DNA of 64,000 nt from LMUY01 sp964242215 (GTDB taxonomy: Bacteria > Pseudomonadota > Alphaproteobacteria > Acetobacterales > Acetobacteraceae). Positions 1-8,634 of the stretch are shown here, in pieces (within the stretch, counting starts at the first letter, position 1; every line of letters begins with the position of its first letter). The position numbers were made by a program, and so were the translations under genes. The DNA is taken from positions 45,478 to 109,477 of the forward strand of contig CAXTCJ010000003.1 in NCBI GenBank assembly GCA_964242215.1, written 5' to 3'. Below the pieces are notes generated by a model. It was not told the origin of the DNA. It saw only the letters and a list, made by a program, of their open reading frames with translations, and searched no databases.

Positions 1-339
1 GAAATAGGGAAACGGCCGCAACGAAGGCCCCTTGCCGTGCGCCGCGGCAATTTCGACGACCCGGCGGTAGTGGCCGACCAACGCCTCCTCGTGGCCCAGC
101 AGCTCCGCCGTGGTTACCCGGTCGGCGAACTGGCGCGGCAGCTCGAGCGGTGGCAAGCGAACGTTTGCCGTCTCCCATTCCAAAGCTGTCATGCCGTTGT
201 CGGGACCGATGTAGAAACTCGGCTCGATCCGGAACACGGCATCGCATGAGAAGGTGGCAAGCCGCCGGGCTTGGGCAATCCAGGCTTCGTACTCATCCGT
301 TGACAACGAAAAGACACGGTTTGCATCGTCAGCGCCCAC
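1..339 (-). CDS. Hypothetical protein, cut by left window edge
   Basis: An uninterrupted frame of 113 codons runs off the left edge. It starts at a GTG (339-337) preceded by a GGAG ribosome-binding site about 8 bases upstream. The visible N-terminal part is soluble, with no signal peptide or membrane segment, and is rich in aromatic and charged residues (for example EYEAWIAQARRLATF near residue 16 and a HYRRVVEIAAAHG segment near residue 88). I do not recognise the family. It diverges from the GRDP-like gene at 411 across a gap of about 70 bases that must hold both promoters. The open frame, start site and protein-like composition support a real gene; the function is unknown. Confidence 0.6.
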   Translation of the reverse strand, partial: MGADDANRVFSLSTDEYEAWIAQARRLATFSCDAVFRIEPSFYIGPDNGMTALEWETANVRLPPLELPRQFADRVTTAELLGHEEALVGHYRRVVEIAAAHGKGPSLRPFPYF

Positions 340-410
340 GATTGCGTCTCCTTCCGAGCAGCGGACATAGTGCATGCAGCCACACGCAGCCCGTGGTAAA
401 TAGGTGCACG

Positions 411-938
411 ATGTCGGCCGCCCTATACCAGCCGCTCAGCCCCTGGTCGCCTGATCTCTGCGCGCTGCGGGGGCGGATCGAAGCCCATGCCTTCGACGGC
501 GACCACCCGTTGAGTTTTACCCGGCGCCTGGCGCGCGACCACCGATGGGGCTTGCCGTTCGCCCAGGGCGCTGTGCGAGAATATGGCAGGTTCTGCTTCC
601 TGGCGGTCGCCCATGTCGGGCCCATGACGCCGAGCGAAGAGGTGGACGAGGTCTGGCACCTTCATCTCACCTATTCGCGCGACTATTGGGCCGTGTGGTG
701 CCGCGACGTGCTCCGGGCCGAGCTGCACCACGATCCCACCAAAGGCGGCCCGGCTGAACAAAGCCGCTTCCGTGATCAGTACGCCCGCACGCTCGCTGCC
801 TATGAAACATTCTTCGGGCCGCCACCCGCGACGTTCTGGCCTGCAACGCACCGCCGCTTCGCCGGACGCCCACGCTTCGGTGTGTTGGACACGCATCGCT
901 CGATGACCCTGCCCCGGCCCACTTGGCGACAGAGCTGA
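411..938 (+). CDS. Glycine-rich-domain (GRDP)-like protein
   Basis: A 175-residue soluble protein whose central motif (residues about 79-91, VDEVWHLHLTYSR) matches the histidine-containing signature of the GRDP-like family (PF07173). The conserved W, H and H suggest a metal-binding or catalytic site, but the family has no established reaction. The frame is open further upstream; the ATG at 411 is chosen because it gives the usual family N-terminus and has a weak AGGTG ahead of it. The stop is 3 bases before the next gene, which encodes a TIGR04222-type membrane protein. The two families often occur together, so they probably act together at the membrane. Confidence 0.7.
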   Translation: MSAALYQPLSPWSPDLCALRGRIEAHAFDGDHPLSFTRRLARDHRWGLPFAQGAVREYGRFCFLAVAHVGPMTPSEEVDEVWHLHLTYSRDYWAVWCRDVLRAELHHDPTKGGPAEQSRFRDQYARTLAAYETFFGPPPATFWPATHRRFAGRPRFGVLDTHRSMTLPRPTWRQS

Positions 939-941
939 CGA

Positions 942-1769
942 ATGGACGGATTGAACCCGCTCGATTGGACGGCCGAACCGTTCCTGCTGCTGTACATTGG
1001 CTGCGCCGGGTGCGTGCTGTGGCTGCTACAAACCTGGCGCAACCGGCTCGGCACCGCGGCACCGGTGGGCTTGGCAGATGGGCTGGACGTGCTGCATCTG
1101 GCCTACCTGTCCGGCGGGGCCGAGCGTGCGGCCGGGGTCGCCCTCGTCGGCTTGCTGGAAGCCGGAGCCGCAGTGCCCGACCGTAGACGCCGCCTGTTGC
1201 GCTTCGATCCATCCGTTCCGGTGGCGAGGGAGTTGCAGCCGTTCCGTCACGTCAGCGGGTGTGAAACGGAGCGGACAGCATTCCAGGCGGAGTTCGCGGC
1301 GCGGTGGACGCGCTTGCATCGCGAGTTGGCGGAGCGGGGCCTGGTGCCGAGCGACGCCGACGTAGCCCAGTTCCGGTGGCGAGGCGCCCTGCTGCTGTGC
1401 GCTCCCCTGCTTCTGGGCATTTGCAAAGTGCTGGTCGGTGTATCGCGGGATCGGCCCGTGGGCATCCTCGTGTTGTTCTTGCTCCTGACCTGCATCTTTG
1501 GCGCCATGCTGCTGACGCGGCCACCGAACCGCAACCGCGCGGGGGCCGCGGTTCTCGCATTGGCGCGGCAGGCCCATGCCCGCGCAGCCCGTGCGCCGCT
1601 GCCGGAGGAGATGGCTCTGGCCTTTGCCCTGTCCGGTGCTGCCGTGCTGGCTGGGCGCGACTATCGTTGGGCCCTGTCGTCGGGCAGCTCGTCATCCAGC
1701 GACGGTGGCAGCAGCTCGGATGGGGGTGGTGGCGATGGCGGGGGTGGCTGCGGCGGCTGCAGCGCGTGA
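942..1769 (+). CDS. TIGR04222-type membrane protein with Gly/Ser-rich tail
   Basis: A 275-residue protein with a hydrophobic segment near residues 12-30, a soluble middle part, two membrane segments near residues 143-186, and a low-complexity tail of Ser, Gly and Asp ending in a CGGC-type Cys/Gly cluster. This layout is the hallmark of the TIGR04222 family of uncharacterised membrane proteins with a glycine-rich C-terminus. It follows the GRDP-like gene by 3 bases, so the two form an operon. The function is unknown. The tail may be membrane-associated or exported and could bind metal through its cysteines; that is inference. Confidence 0.7.
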   Translation: MDGLNPLDWTAEPFLLLYIGCAGCVLWLLQTWRNRLGTAAPVGLADGLDVLHLAYLSGGAERAAGVALVGLLEAGAAVPDRRRRLLRFDPSVPVARELQPFRHVSGCETERTAFQAEFAARWTRLHRELAERGLVPSDADVAQFRWRGALLLCAPLLLGICKVLVGVSRDRPVGILVLFLLLTCIFGAMLLTRPPNRNRAGAAVLALARQAHARAARAPLPEEMALAFALSGAAVLAGRDYRWALSSGSSSSSDGGSSSDGGGGDGGGGCGGCSA

Positions 1770-1994
1770 TCGTGGACCCCGGCAGGCCCAACACGCCTCT
1801 AACAGCGCTGATGAGGCGCGGGCTGGCCATCAGTCGTGACGGGCCGATTGCACTTGTCTCGCGGTGGATACTGATTTGCCAATCAATGTTTCATTCTCAT
1901 GCGTCAACAACTGCGCGGCCTGCCGTAGACGATGCAAATTACTGCGTGATAGTCAGGGCGCAAAACTAGTCCCCGTTCCGAGAGGGTTTACGTG

Positions 1995-2483
1995 ATGCGC
2001 CTAGTGACCGCCGCCTGCCTGGTGGCTTGTTTGACTAGCCCCGCCGTTGCACAGACTGCGAGCCCCGAGGCCTTGGGCCTAGCCAGGCAGCTCATCTCGA
2101 AGATCGAGCCCAACCCGCAGCAAACGATCAACCAGCTCGGCGGCTCGATGGTGGGGCTGATGCAGCAAATGGGCATCAAGAACCCCGAGCATGCCCGTGC
2201 CATCGTCGACCAGGTGTTGATGCCGATGCTCTCCGCGCATATCGATGGCCTGGTCGACCGCTCGGCCACAGCCTACGCCGAAACGTTGAGCGTCGCGGAC
2301 ATTCAGGCAACCATCGCCTTTTACGATACGAAGGCAGGCCAGGACCTGATCAAGGCACAGCCCATGCTGGCACAACGCCGCATTCAAGGTATGACGGCGT
2401 GGATGGCTGAGATGCAGCCGGAGATGCAGACGAGGATTTCCGCCGTCATGAAGCAGCGTGGATGGGACAAGAACCCGGACTGA
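1995..2483 (+). CDS. DUF2059-family secreted protein
   Basis: A 162-residue protein with a clear Sec signal peptide (MRLVTAACLVACLTSPAVAQ, cleavage after the Ala-Gln region near residue 20). The mature alpha-helical domain matches DUF2059: repeated Met-rich helices, a LSVADIQATIAFYDTKAGQ segment (near residues 96-114) and a short charged C-terminus. The family is periplasmic and of unknown function. A GTG lies one codon upstream at 1992; the ATG at 1995 is preferred because AGAGGG (1981-1986) is then at normal spacing. It stands alone, converging with the next gene on the opposite strand. Confidence 0.8.
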   Translation: MRLVTAACLVACLTSPAVAQTASPEALGLARQLISKIEPNPQQTINQLGGSMVGLMQQMGIKNPEHARAIVDQVLMPMLSAHIDGLVDRSATAYAETLSVADIQATIAFYDTKAGQDLIKAQPMLAQRRIQGMTAWMAEMQPEMQTRISAVMKQRGWDKNPD

Positions 2484-2518
2484 CATCCGCTGTTCAGGTC
2501 GATTGCATCCGCGCGATC

Positions 2519-3061
2519 CTATCTGTTGGCCTGGCCATTGGCGGTTCGCTCTCGGCGGAGTTCATCCTTCCGCGTCAGCACGCTCACCTGCAGCGACATG
2601 AGCCCGCTGCGGACTTGATCCAGTTCCGCCTCGTGCCCGGCCTTGGGCGTGAACGCGTTCGCATGGGAGCTGTCCCAGTTGAGCGCTTCCTGCATGTGCG
2701 CCGCCACACGATCGATATCGCCGAACGCCCAGCCGTTGATCTGCGGCCCGATCGTCTCGAACAGCGCTTCATACACGGCGGGCTCCCCGTCCGGTGCGAG
2801 ATTGGGTGCGACTGCCAGGCGAAAGCGCGCCCTGATCTGCGCAATATAGAACCAGACCACCGCGTCGTCCCGCCGGCCTGCTGCGAATAACCGTCCGGCG
2901 AGCCTATAGAGCGAGACGGGCGGCAGGCTCGGCGCCTCCGCCATCATTGTTCCGAGCGGCATGGTCGCCGGATCCTGCGCCGTCGCGACCGAGGACCAAA
3001 GCATCGGGACCAGGAGGCCGAGGGCCACCCGCATGACGAGCCCGCGGCGCGTGCCGCTCAT
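2519..3061 (-). CDS. Hypothetical secreted or membrane-anchored protein
   Basis: About 180 residues. The ATG at 3061 gives a basic N-terminus followed by a hydrophobic stretch and an Ala-x-Ala-like site (LLVPMLWSSVATAQ), a typical signal peptide. The mature part has helical repeats (YRLAGRLFAAGRRDDAVVWF) that resemble a short TPR or Sel1-like element, then a charged C-terminal helix (LTRKDELRRER). The family is not recognised. The frame stays open further upstream, but that extension is Arg/Ala-rich and unlike protein. A second possible start is the ATG at 3034. The gene converges with the DUF2059 gene and diverges from the MFS operon starting at 3360. Confidence 0.6.
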   Translation of the reverse strand: MSGTRRGLVMRVALGLLVPMLWSSVATAQDPATMPLGTMMAEAPSLPPVSLYRLAGRLFAAGRRDDAVVWFYIAQIRARFRLAVAPNLAPDGEPAVYEALFETIGPQINGWAFGDIDRVAAHMQEALNWDSSHANAFTPKAGHEAELDQVRSGLMSLQVSVLTRKDELRRERTANGQANR

Positions 3062-3240
3062 CGCAAGCGAACCTGGTTTGTGGCGTCCCGATGCGCCGCG
3101 GCGATCGCGTTCAGCAGCGCCGGCTGCACGCCTTGTCGCCGCAGCGTGTCGATCCCCATTAGCACCGGCACTAAACCAGGCATCCATCGTTTGCAGCCGC
3201 TGACACACGCGGGAGATTTGAAAGCTAATGGCACGAGTTA

Positions 3241-3259
3241 CGTTTCATATACCGAAACG
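3241..3259. promoter_or_regulatory. Candidate operator upstream of the IclR-linked operon
   Basis: A perfect inverted repeat, CGTTTC, seven bases, GAAACG, lies about 100 bases before the first MFS gene. The IclR-family gene in the same operon (8631) is the obvious candidate to bind it. The symmetry is seen in the sequence; the binding is inference. Confidence 0.4.
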
Positions 3260-3359
3260 CGTGGCGAAAGCTTCTTCCTGTTTACAATTGGAAGTGGAAA
3301 AGTAGGCAACATAGGTGGCGGCCTGAACAAGCCATGGAAGCGAACAAGGGACCACGACT

Positions 3360-4637
3360 ATGGAACCAGCCAATACGTCCGTGGTCGAGCCGATCCAGGA
3401 CACCTTAAGCCTGCCCTGGTATCGTGAAGTCTCGACCGCCGCTTGGCGCACGTTGCTCGCGGCTGGGCTTGGCTGGCTGTTCGAAGTGTTCGACATCTAT
3501 ATCCTTGCACTCACCACACCCGCGCTCATCGCCTATTTCACCCTGTCGCGGGCCGATGCGGGCTTGATCACCAGCGTGTCAGCTGCTGGGGCCATCATCG
3601 GCGGGATCATGTTCGGTTGGGTCGCCGATCGCATCGGCCGGGTGCGCACGCTGTTCATCACCGTCTTGGTCTACTCCCTGTTCACCGGCGCAATCATCTT
3701 CTCCGGGTCGCTATCGTCGCTCATCGCGCTGCGTTTTCTCGGCGGCCTCGGCATGGGCGGCTCGTGGACTGCGGGTGCGGCTCTCGTCGCCGAGACCTGG
3801 GAGGCGCGGCATCGCGGCAAGGGCGGCGCACTGATGCAAATGGGCCTGCCAGTCGGCTCCATGCTGGCGATCGCCGCCGCCGCAATCATCTCCTCCCTGG
3901 CCGGTGGTCTCGACACGGGCGGCTGGCGATGGCTCTACGGCCTCGGCGCACTGCCGATCGTGATTTTCGCCCTGCTCGCGCGCAAAACGCCGGAGTCCCC
4001 AGTCTGGCTGCGTCATGCGGCCGACTCGCGGGAGCGCGGCGGCCCGCGCGATTTGCTCCGCGGCGACTCCGGGCGCGGCCTGCTGATCGCCTTCTCGTTC
4101 ATCTTCTTCGTGCAATACGTCTATTGGGCCGTGTTCAATTGGACGCCGACCTTTCTGATCGCCGTGAAGCACTATGATTTCATCAAGAGCCTCGGCTTCA
4201 CGCTCTCCCAGCAATTCGGCTCGTTGGCTGGCTTCCTGGTCTTTGCCGCGCTGGTCGACCGAGTCGGGCGCCGCCCAACTTTTGTGCTGTACCTGCTGAT
4301 CGGCGCCGCCGCGGTCGCGGCCTTGGTGATCACCAACTCGGCGCCCGTGCTGTTGGCCGGCACGTTCTTCACCGGCTTCGGCATCGGCGGCATCTTCGCC
4401 GGGTTGGGGCCTTTCACCGCCGAGTTGATCCGCTCGACGCGATCGCGGGCGCTAGGCATGGCGATCGCTTACAATGGCGGCCGGATCGGCGGGCTCATCG
4501 CCCCCGTCGTGGTCGGCTATCTCGCCACCAGCGAGCAGGGCTTCCAGGCCGGCATGCTGACCACCGTCGTCGCGTTCGGGCTCGCCATCGTGGTGCTGCT
4601 GTTCGCGCCGGAGACGAAAGGACTGCGCATCGAATGA
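3360..4637 (+). CDS. MFS transporter, organic-acid:H+ symporter type
   Basis: A 425-residue inner-membrane carrier with the twelve-helix MFS pattern. The first helix holds the acidic pair WLFEVFDIYIL (near residues 39-49), the loop after helix 2 has the family A motif as GWVADRIGRVR (residues about 82-92), and helix 4 carries RFLGGLGMGGSW. These are typical of the aromatic-acid/sialic-acid symporter groups (AAHS/SHS). It is the first gene of an operon that continues into an HD-domain protein (4-base ATGA overlap) and CoA-ester enzymes. Its substrate is therefore likely the carboxylic acid degraded downstream. A second MFS carrier occurs at 7258 in the same operon. Confidence 0.85.
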   Translation: MEPANTSVVEPIQDTLSLPWYREVSTAAWRTLLAAGLGWLFEVFDIYILALTTPALIAYFTLSRADAGLITSVSAAGAIIGGIMFGWVADRIGRVRTLFITVLVYSLFTGAIIFSGSLSSLIALRFLGGLGMGGSWTAGAALVAETWEARHRGKGGALMQMGLPVGSMLAIAAAAIISSLAGGLDTGGWRWLYGLGALPIVIFALLARKTPESPVWLRHAADSRERGGPRDLLRGDSGRGLLIAFSFIFFVQYVYWAVFNWTPTFLIAVKHYDFIKSLGFTLSQQFGSLAGFLVFAALVDRVGRRPTFVLYLLIGAAAVAALVITNSAPVLLAGTFFTGFGIGGIFAGLGPFTAELIRSTRSRALGMAIAYNGGRIGGLIAPVVVGYLATSEQGFQAGMLTTVVAFGLAIVVLLFAPETKGLRIE

Positions 4638-5224
4638 CCACACCCTACGAAGTGCGCGAAGGCACCGCCAATCAGCGCCAGGCAGTCGCCACCTGTCTCG
4701 CCGGTCTCGACCTCGTCTCGCATAGCGTCCGCGAGCAGATCATCACCAGTTGGGTGAGCGCCTGGACCTCCAGCCCACACGCCGCGCTGCAAGACATGCC
4801 CTATTCCACGCTCGCCCCTAGGTTGACGCTGATGCAGCACGTCAACGAGGTGACGCGCACCGGCATCGAATTGGCCCGGCGCGCCATCGCCGAGTGGCAG
4901 GACCCGATCGACTGGGACGTGATGGTCTCCATCCTGACCCTGCACGACATTGACAAACCGCTGTTGTTCGTGCGCGAGGACGGGAAGGTCGTCTACACGC
5001 CGCTCGCCAAGGAACTTCCGCATGGCGTGACCGGAGCCATGCTGCTGAAGGACCTTGGCTTCCCGCACATCGTGATCAGCACGGTTGCGACCCACGCGTC
5101 CAACGCACCATTCCACGGCAGCAACGTCGAGGCGTACATCCTGCACTACGCCGATTTCTTCGCCACCGACCGCGCGTGCATGCGCGAAGGGACCACGCCG
5201 TTTTACCAGCGCCACTGGCGCTAG
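4634..5224 (+). CDS. HD-domain metal-dependent phosphohydrolase-like protein
   Basis: A 196-residue soluble protein carrying the full set of HD-superfamily residues: H69, the H104-D105 doublet in LTLHDIDKP, H130, H154 and D174 (HYADFFATD). Such proteins bind one or two metals and usually hydrolyse phosphate esters or nucleotides. It overlaps the upstream MFS gene by 4 bases and is followed 19 bases later by the CoA-transferase, so it is translated with a catabolic operon. No known role of HD proteins in organic-acid breakdown explains this; it may clear a by-product, act on a phosphorylated intermediate, or regulate. The domain call is firm and the substrate unknown. Confidence 0.75.
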   Translation: MTTPYEVREGTANQRQAVATCLAGLDLVSHSVREQIITSWVSAWTSSPHAALQDMPYSTLAPRLTLMQHVNEVTRTGIELARRAIAEWQDPIDWDVMVSILTLHDIDKPLLFVREDGKVVYTPLAKELPHGVTGAMLLKDLGFPHIVISTVATHASNAPFHGSNVEAYILHYADFFATDRACMREGTTPFYQRHWR

Positions 5225-5243
5225 AGTTCTTAGGAGAGTGACC

Positions 5244-6434
5244 ATGGCCGAAGGCCCCGCCACCGGACTGAAAGTGCTCGACATCGCCACCCTGTTCGCC
5301 GGTCCGGTGGCGGCCATGCTGCTCGGCGACTACGGCGCCGACGTGCTGAAGGTCGAGCATCCCCGCGGCGACAATTCACGCACCCACGGCGCGCCGCACA
5401 AGGGCGTCTCGCTGTGGTGGAAGATCATCGGCCGAAACAAGCGCGCCATCACCCTCTATCTGGGCTCCCCAGAAGGCCAGGCCGTGTTCCGCCGCCTTGC
5501 CAAGGACGCGGATGTCATCGTCGAGAATTTCCGCCCCGGCACGCTCGAGCGCTGGGGACTCGGCTACGAAACGCTCGCCGCCGAGAATCCTGGCCTGATC
5601 TTGCTGCGCGTCACCGCATTCGGTCAGCACGGTCCGTATGCGCAGCGCCCCGGCTTTGGCACGATCGCCGAAGCGATGAGCGGCTTCGCTTCCATCACCG
5701 GGCTTCCGGATGGCCCACCGACGCTGCCGCCCTTCGGCCTCGCCGACGGGATCGCCGGAATTTCCGGTGCCCTTGCCGTCATGATGGCGATCAACGCCCG
5801 CCACAAGTCCGGCAAGGGTCAGGTGATCGACCTTGCCTTGATCGAGCCGATCATGTCCGTGCTGGGTCCGCAGATCATCAACTACGACCAGACCGGCCGT
5901 CTGCAGCACCGCACGGGCAACCGCTCCGACAAGAATGCCCCACGCAATACTTACCAGACGTCGGACGGCAAGTGGGTCGCCATCTCGACATCGTCGACCT
6001 CCATCGCCGCGCGCGTCATGCGCTTGGTCGGCCTTCCGGACGTCATCGACGAGCCCTGGTTCAGCTCCGCTTCCGGCCGCAAGGACCACGAGGAGCTGCT
6101 CGATGGCGCCGTCGCCGCCTGGATCGCCAAGCGGCCGACCGATGAGGTGGTGCGCGCCTTTGAGGAAGCGGAGGCGGCACTCGCCCCCATCTACGATGCG
6201 TCCGATATCCTCACCGACCCGCAGTATCAAGCGCTCGGCAGCATCGCCACCGTGCCGGACCCCGACCTCGGTTCGGTCCGTATGCAGAACGTGATTTTCC
6301 GCATGTCCGACACACCGGGCTCCATCCGCTGGACCGGCAAGGCCAAGGGCGCCGACAATGAAGCGGTGTTCAAAGGCGAGTTAGGCATGACCGACGCGGA
6401 AATCGACGAGATGAAGCGCGCCGGCGCAATCTAA
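5244..6434 (+). CDS. Class III CoA-transferase (CaiB/BaiF family)
   Basis: A 396-residue cytoplasmic enzyme that moves CoA between carboxylic acids. Seen: N-terminal LKVLDIATLFAGPVAAMLLGD (residues 9-29), the VIVENFRPGTLERWGLG segment (91-107) and the expected catalytic aspartate D168 in FGLADGI, which forms an acyl-aspartyl anhydride in the family. The length is normal. The ATG at 5244 has an AGGAGAG ribosome-binding site at 5232; the longer open frame upstream lies within the HD gene and is rejected. The stop overlaps the start of the CitE-like lyase by one base, so activation and cleavage of the same acyl-CoA is likely. The donor and acceptor acids are not identifiable by eye. Confidence 0.9.
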   Translation: MAEGPATGLKVLDIATLFAGPVAAMLLGDYGADVLKVEHPRGDNSRTHGAPHKGVSLWWKIIGRNKRAITLYLGSPEGQAVFRRLAKDADVIVENFRPGTLERWGLGYETLAAENPGLILLRVTAFGQHGPYAQRPGFGTIAEAMSGFASITGLPDGPPTLPPFGLADGIAGISGALAVMMAINARHKSGKGQVIDLALIEPIMSVLGPQIINYDQTGRLQHRTGNRSDKNAPRNTYQTSDGKWVAISTSSTSIAARVMRLVGLPDVIDEPWFSSASGRKDHEELLDGAVAAWIAKRPTDEVVRAFEEAEAALAPIYDASDILTDPQYQALGSIATVPDPDLGSVRMQNVIFRMSDTPGSIRWTGKAKGADNEAVFKGELGMTDAEIDEMKRAGAI

Positions 6435-7261
6435 TGCGGATACGCTCCCTGCTGTACGCCCCGGGCAACCGGCCCGACCTGATGGAGAAGGTCGGGCGAT
6501 CCGGTGCCGACGCCGTCATCCTCGATCTCGAGGACGCTGTTCCGCCTGCCGAGAAGGCGCGCGCCTGCGCCATCGTCGGCGCCTATCTCGAGGCCGGTCC
6601 GCCGCTCGCCGCGTTCGTCCGGCTAAATAGCGGCCGCGCCGGGCTGGAGGATTTGGCCCGCCTTAGCCTCACCGGCGTGTCCGGCGTGCTGATACCCAAG
6701 GCGGACGACCCGGCACTCCTCGCGGACATCGATCGCGCCCTTACCTCGGCTGACTGTGACGCGGCCATCCAGCCTCTCATCGAAACCGTCGCCGGCCTCT
6801 ACGGCATGGATGCGCTCGCCGCCGCGTCCCCGCGCGTTCGCCGCGTTTCGTTCGGCGCCGGCGATTTCACGCGTGATCTCCGCGCGCAAGCCACCGAAGC
6901 GCGCACCGAAACGCTTTACGCCCGACAGCATATCGTCGCCCGCAGCCGCTATCTCGGGCTCGACACGCCGGTCGCGCACGTCTTCTCCCGCATACGCGAC
7001 CTCAATGGTTTGCACCGCGCCTGCGTCGAGGATCGGGCCCTCGGTTTCGGCGCCCGCTCGTGCATCCATCCCTCGCAGGTGCCGGTCATCAACGCTGCCT
7101 TCGCCCCGACGGACGCGGAGATCGACCAAGCCCACAAGATCCGCGCAGCCTATGCCGAGGCCAAGGCCGCTGGCCGGGGCTCCCTCCTGCTCGAAGACGG
7201 CACCTTCATCGATGAAGCCGTCGACCTACGTGCGCAGGACATCCTGCAAGCCGCATCGTGA
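6434..7261 (+). CDS. CitE-like CoA-ester lyase (HpcH/HpaI aldolase family)
   Basis: A 275-residue TIM-barrel enzyme that cleaves or forms 3-hydroxyacyl-CoA esters such as malyl-CoA or citramalyl-CoA. Family residues are intact: LDLEDAV (D31, E33, D34), R63 in VRLNS, the metal ligands E117 (LIETVAG) and D144 (GAGDF), and the C-terminal SCIHPSQVPVIN. The length is typical of stand-alone malyl/citramalyl-CoA lyases rather than the citrate lyase complex, and no CitD or CitF gene is present. It overlaps the CoA-transferase by 1 base and the next MFS gene by 4, so it is probably the second step of an acid degradation pathway that releases acetyl-CoA plus a keto or aldehyde acid. Confidence 0.88.
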   Translation: MRIRSLLYAPGNRPDLMEKVGRSGADAVILDLEDAVPPAEKARACAIVGAYLEAGPPLAAFVRLNSGRAGLEDLARLSLTGVSGVLIPKADDPALLADIDRALTSADCDAAIQPLIETVAGLYGMDALAAASPRVRRVSFGAGDFTRDLRAQATEARTETLYARQHIVARSRYLGLDTPVAHVFSRIRDLNGLHRACVEDRALGFGARSCIHPSQVPVINAAFAPTDAEIDQAHKIRAAYAEAKAAGRGSLLLEDGTFIDEAVDLRAQDILQAAS

Positions 7262-8634
7262 CGGACGCGGCTGTCGACCACGCCAACATCGCCGGCCGCC
7301 TCGAACGCCTGCCGCTGTCGCGCTTCCACGTCTGGGCTTGCGTCGTGATCGGCGCCGCCATGTTCTTCGACGGCTACGATCTGACTCTGACCGGGCTCGT
7401 CATCCCGTCTTTGGTGAAAACCGGCTTGCTGTCGGAGGCGCAGCGCTCGTGGTTCATCTCGATCCCGCTGATGGCCGCGGCCGCGGGGTCGGTCCTCGCC
7501 GGCGTGCTCGGCGATCGCTTTGGGCGGCGGCGCCTGTTCATCGTCAATGTCGCGCTCTACGGCATTGCCAGCCCGCTCTGCGGCCTCGTCAGTAGCTATG
7601 GCGCCCTGCTCGCCCTACGCACGCTGACCCTGTTCGCGCTCGGCGTTCAAATTCCCACCGGCTACTCCTATTTGAGCGAACTCGCCCCAAGCAGGATGCG
7701 CGGCCGGTTCCAGTCGATCATCGCCCTGCTCGTCAACGGCGCACTCCCGGTCGCCGCTACGATCGCCTGGCTGATCGAGGCGGCCGTATTGCCGGACATG
7801 CTCTGGCGCATCTTGTTTCTGCTCTCCGGCGTCGCCGTATTGCTGGCGTTCGTTCCGGCGTCCATCTTGCCGGAGAGCCCGCGGTTCCTCGCCGCCACTG
7901 GCCAGGTCCACCGCGCCGCCGCCACAGTCGACGCCATCGAGCGCTGCATCGTCCGCGATGGTGGGACGCTCGCCCCGGCCCAACCCCAGCCGCCGCCTGC
8001 CCGCGCACTTGGCTGGGCCACGCTGGTCAGCAGCGGAATCCGCCGCCGCTTCGGCCTCGCCGTGCTGTTCCAGATCTGCCATCTCTCGGCGATCTTCGTG
8101 CTGGTCAGCTGGCTGCCGACCATCATGCTGTCCCGCGGCATCGGCGCCGCCCACGCCTCGCTGTTTGCGGCGGTGAGCTTCGCCGGCGGTGCTCTCGGCC
8201 CGGCTGTCGCCATCGTGCTGTCCGACCGGTTTGAACGCCGCTGGCTCCTGGTCGCAGCGGCGGTGATCGCCGCATGCATGGGCCTGATTTACCCGTTGCA
8301 GAGTTCTGCCGTATCGATCATGGCCATCGGCTTGGTGCTGACCACGACCATGTACTTCATCTCCGCAACGGGCTACGGCATTTACATCCCCGAAATCCTA
8401 CCCACCGGCGTCCGCCTGCGCGGCATGGGCACCGCGGCACTCGTCGGCCGGCTCACCTCCGCGCTCACCCCGTTCGCCGTCAGCGCCGCGCTGGCGCATT
8501 GGGGCGATCCGTTCGTCGTCGTTGTCGGCGTCGGCATGCTATATTGCCTACTCGCGCCCGCCTTTGCCCTGCTCGGCCCCAATACGCGCGGCCGCAGCCT
8601 CGAAGTGCTGGAGCAAAGCGGCCTGCATCCGTGA
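7258..8634 (+). CDS. MFS transporter, aromatic-acid:H+ symporter (AAHS) type
   Basis: A 458-residue carrier of twelve helices. Helix 1 contains FFDGYDLTLTGLV (near residues 39-51), the aspartate-bearing signature of the AAHS group (PcaK/BenK-like). Loop 2-3 holds GVLGDRFGRRRLF, and helix 5 is followed by LPESPRFL. It starts with GTG overlapping the lyase stop by 4 bases and ends overlapping the IclR gene by 4. Two MFS carriers in one operon suggest either two related substrates or separate uptake and efflux. The substrate is inferred only from context. Confidence 0.85.
   Translation: MTDAAVDHANIAGRLERLPLSRFHVWACVVIGAAMFFDGYDLTLTGLVIPSLVKTGLLSEAQRSWFISIPLMAAAAGSVLAGVLGDRFGRRRLFIVNVALYGIASPLCGLVSSYGALLALRTLTLFALGVQIPTGYSYLSELAPSRMRGRFQSIIALLVNGALPVAATIAWLIEAAVLPDMLWRILFLLSGVAVLLAFVPASILPESPRFLAATGQVHRAAATVDAIERCIVRDGGTLAPAQPQPPPARALGWATLVSSGIRRRFGLAVLFQICHLSAIFVLVSWLPTIMLSRGIGAAHASLFAAVSFAGGALGPAVAIVLSDRFERRWLLVAAAVIAACMGLIYPLQSSAVSIMAIGLVLTTTMYFISATGYGIYIPEILPTGVRLRGMGTAALVGRLTSALTPFAVSAALAHWGDPFVVVVGVGMLYCLLAPAFALLGPNTRGRSLEVLEQSGLHP

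Noticed and set aside
1680..1767. Ser/Gly repeat considered as a DNA tandem repeat
   Set aside because: The periodicity is at the protein level (glycine-rich tail of TIGR04222 proteins), not an exact DNA repeat.
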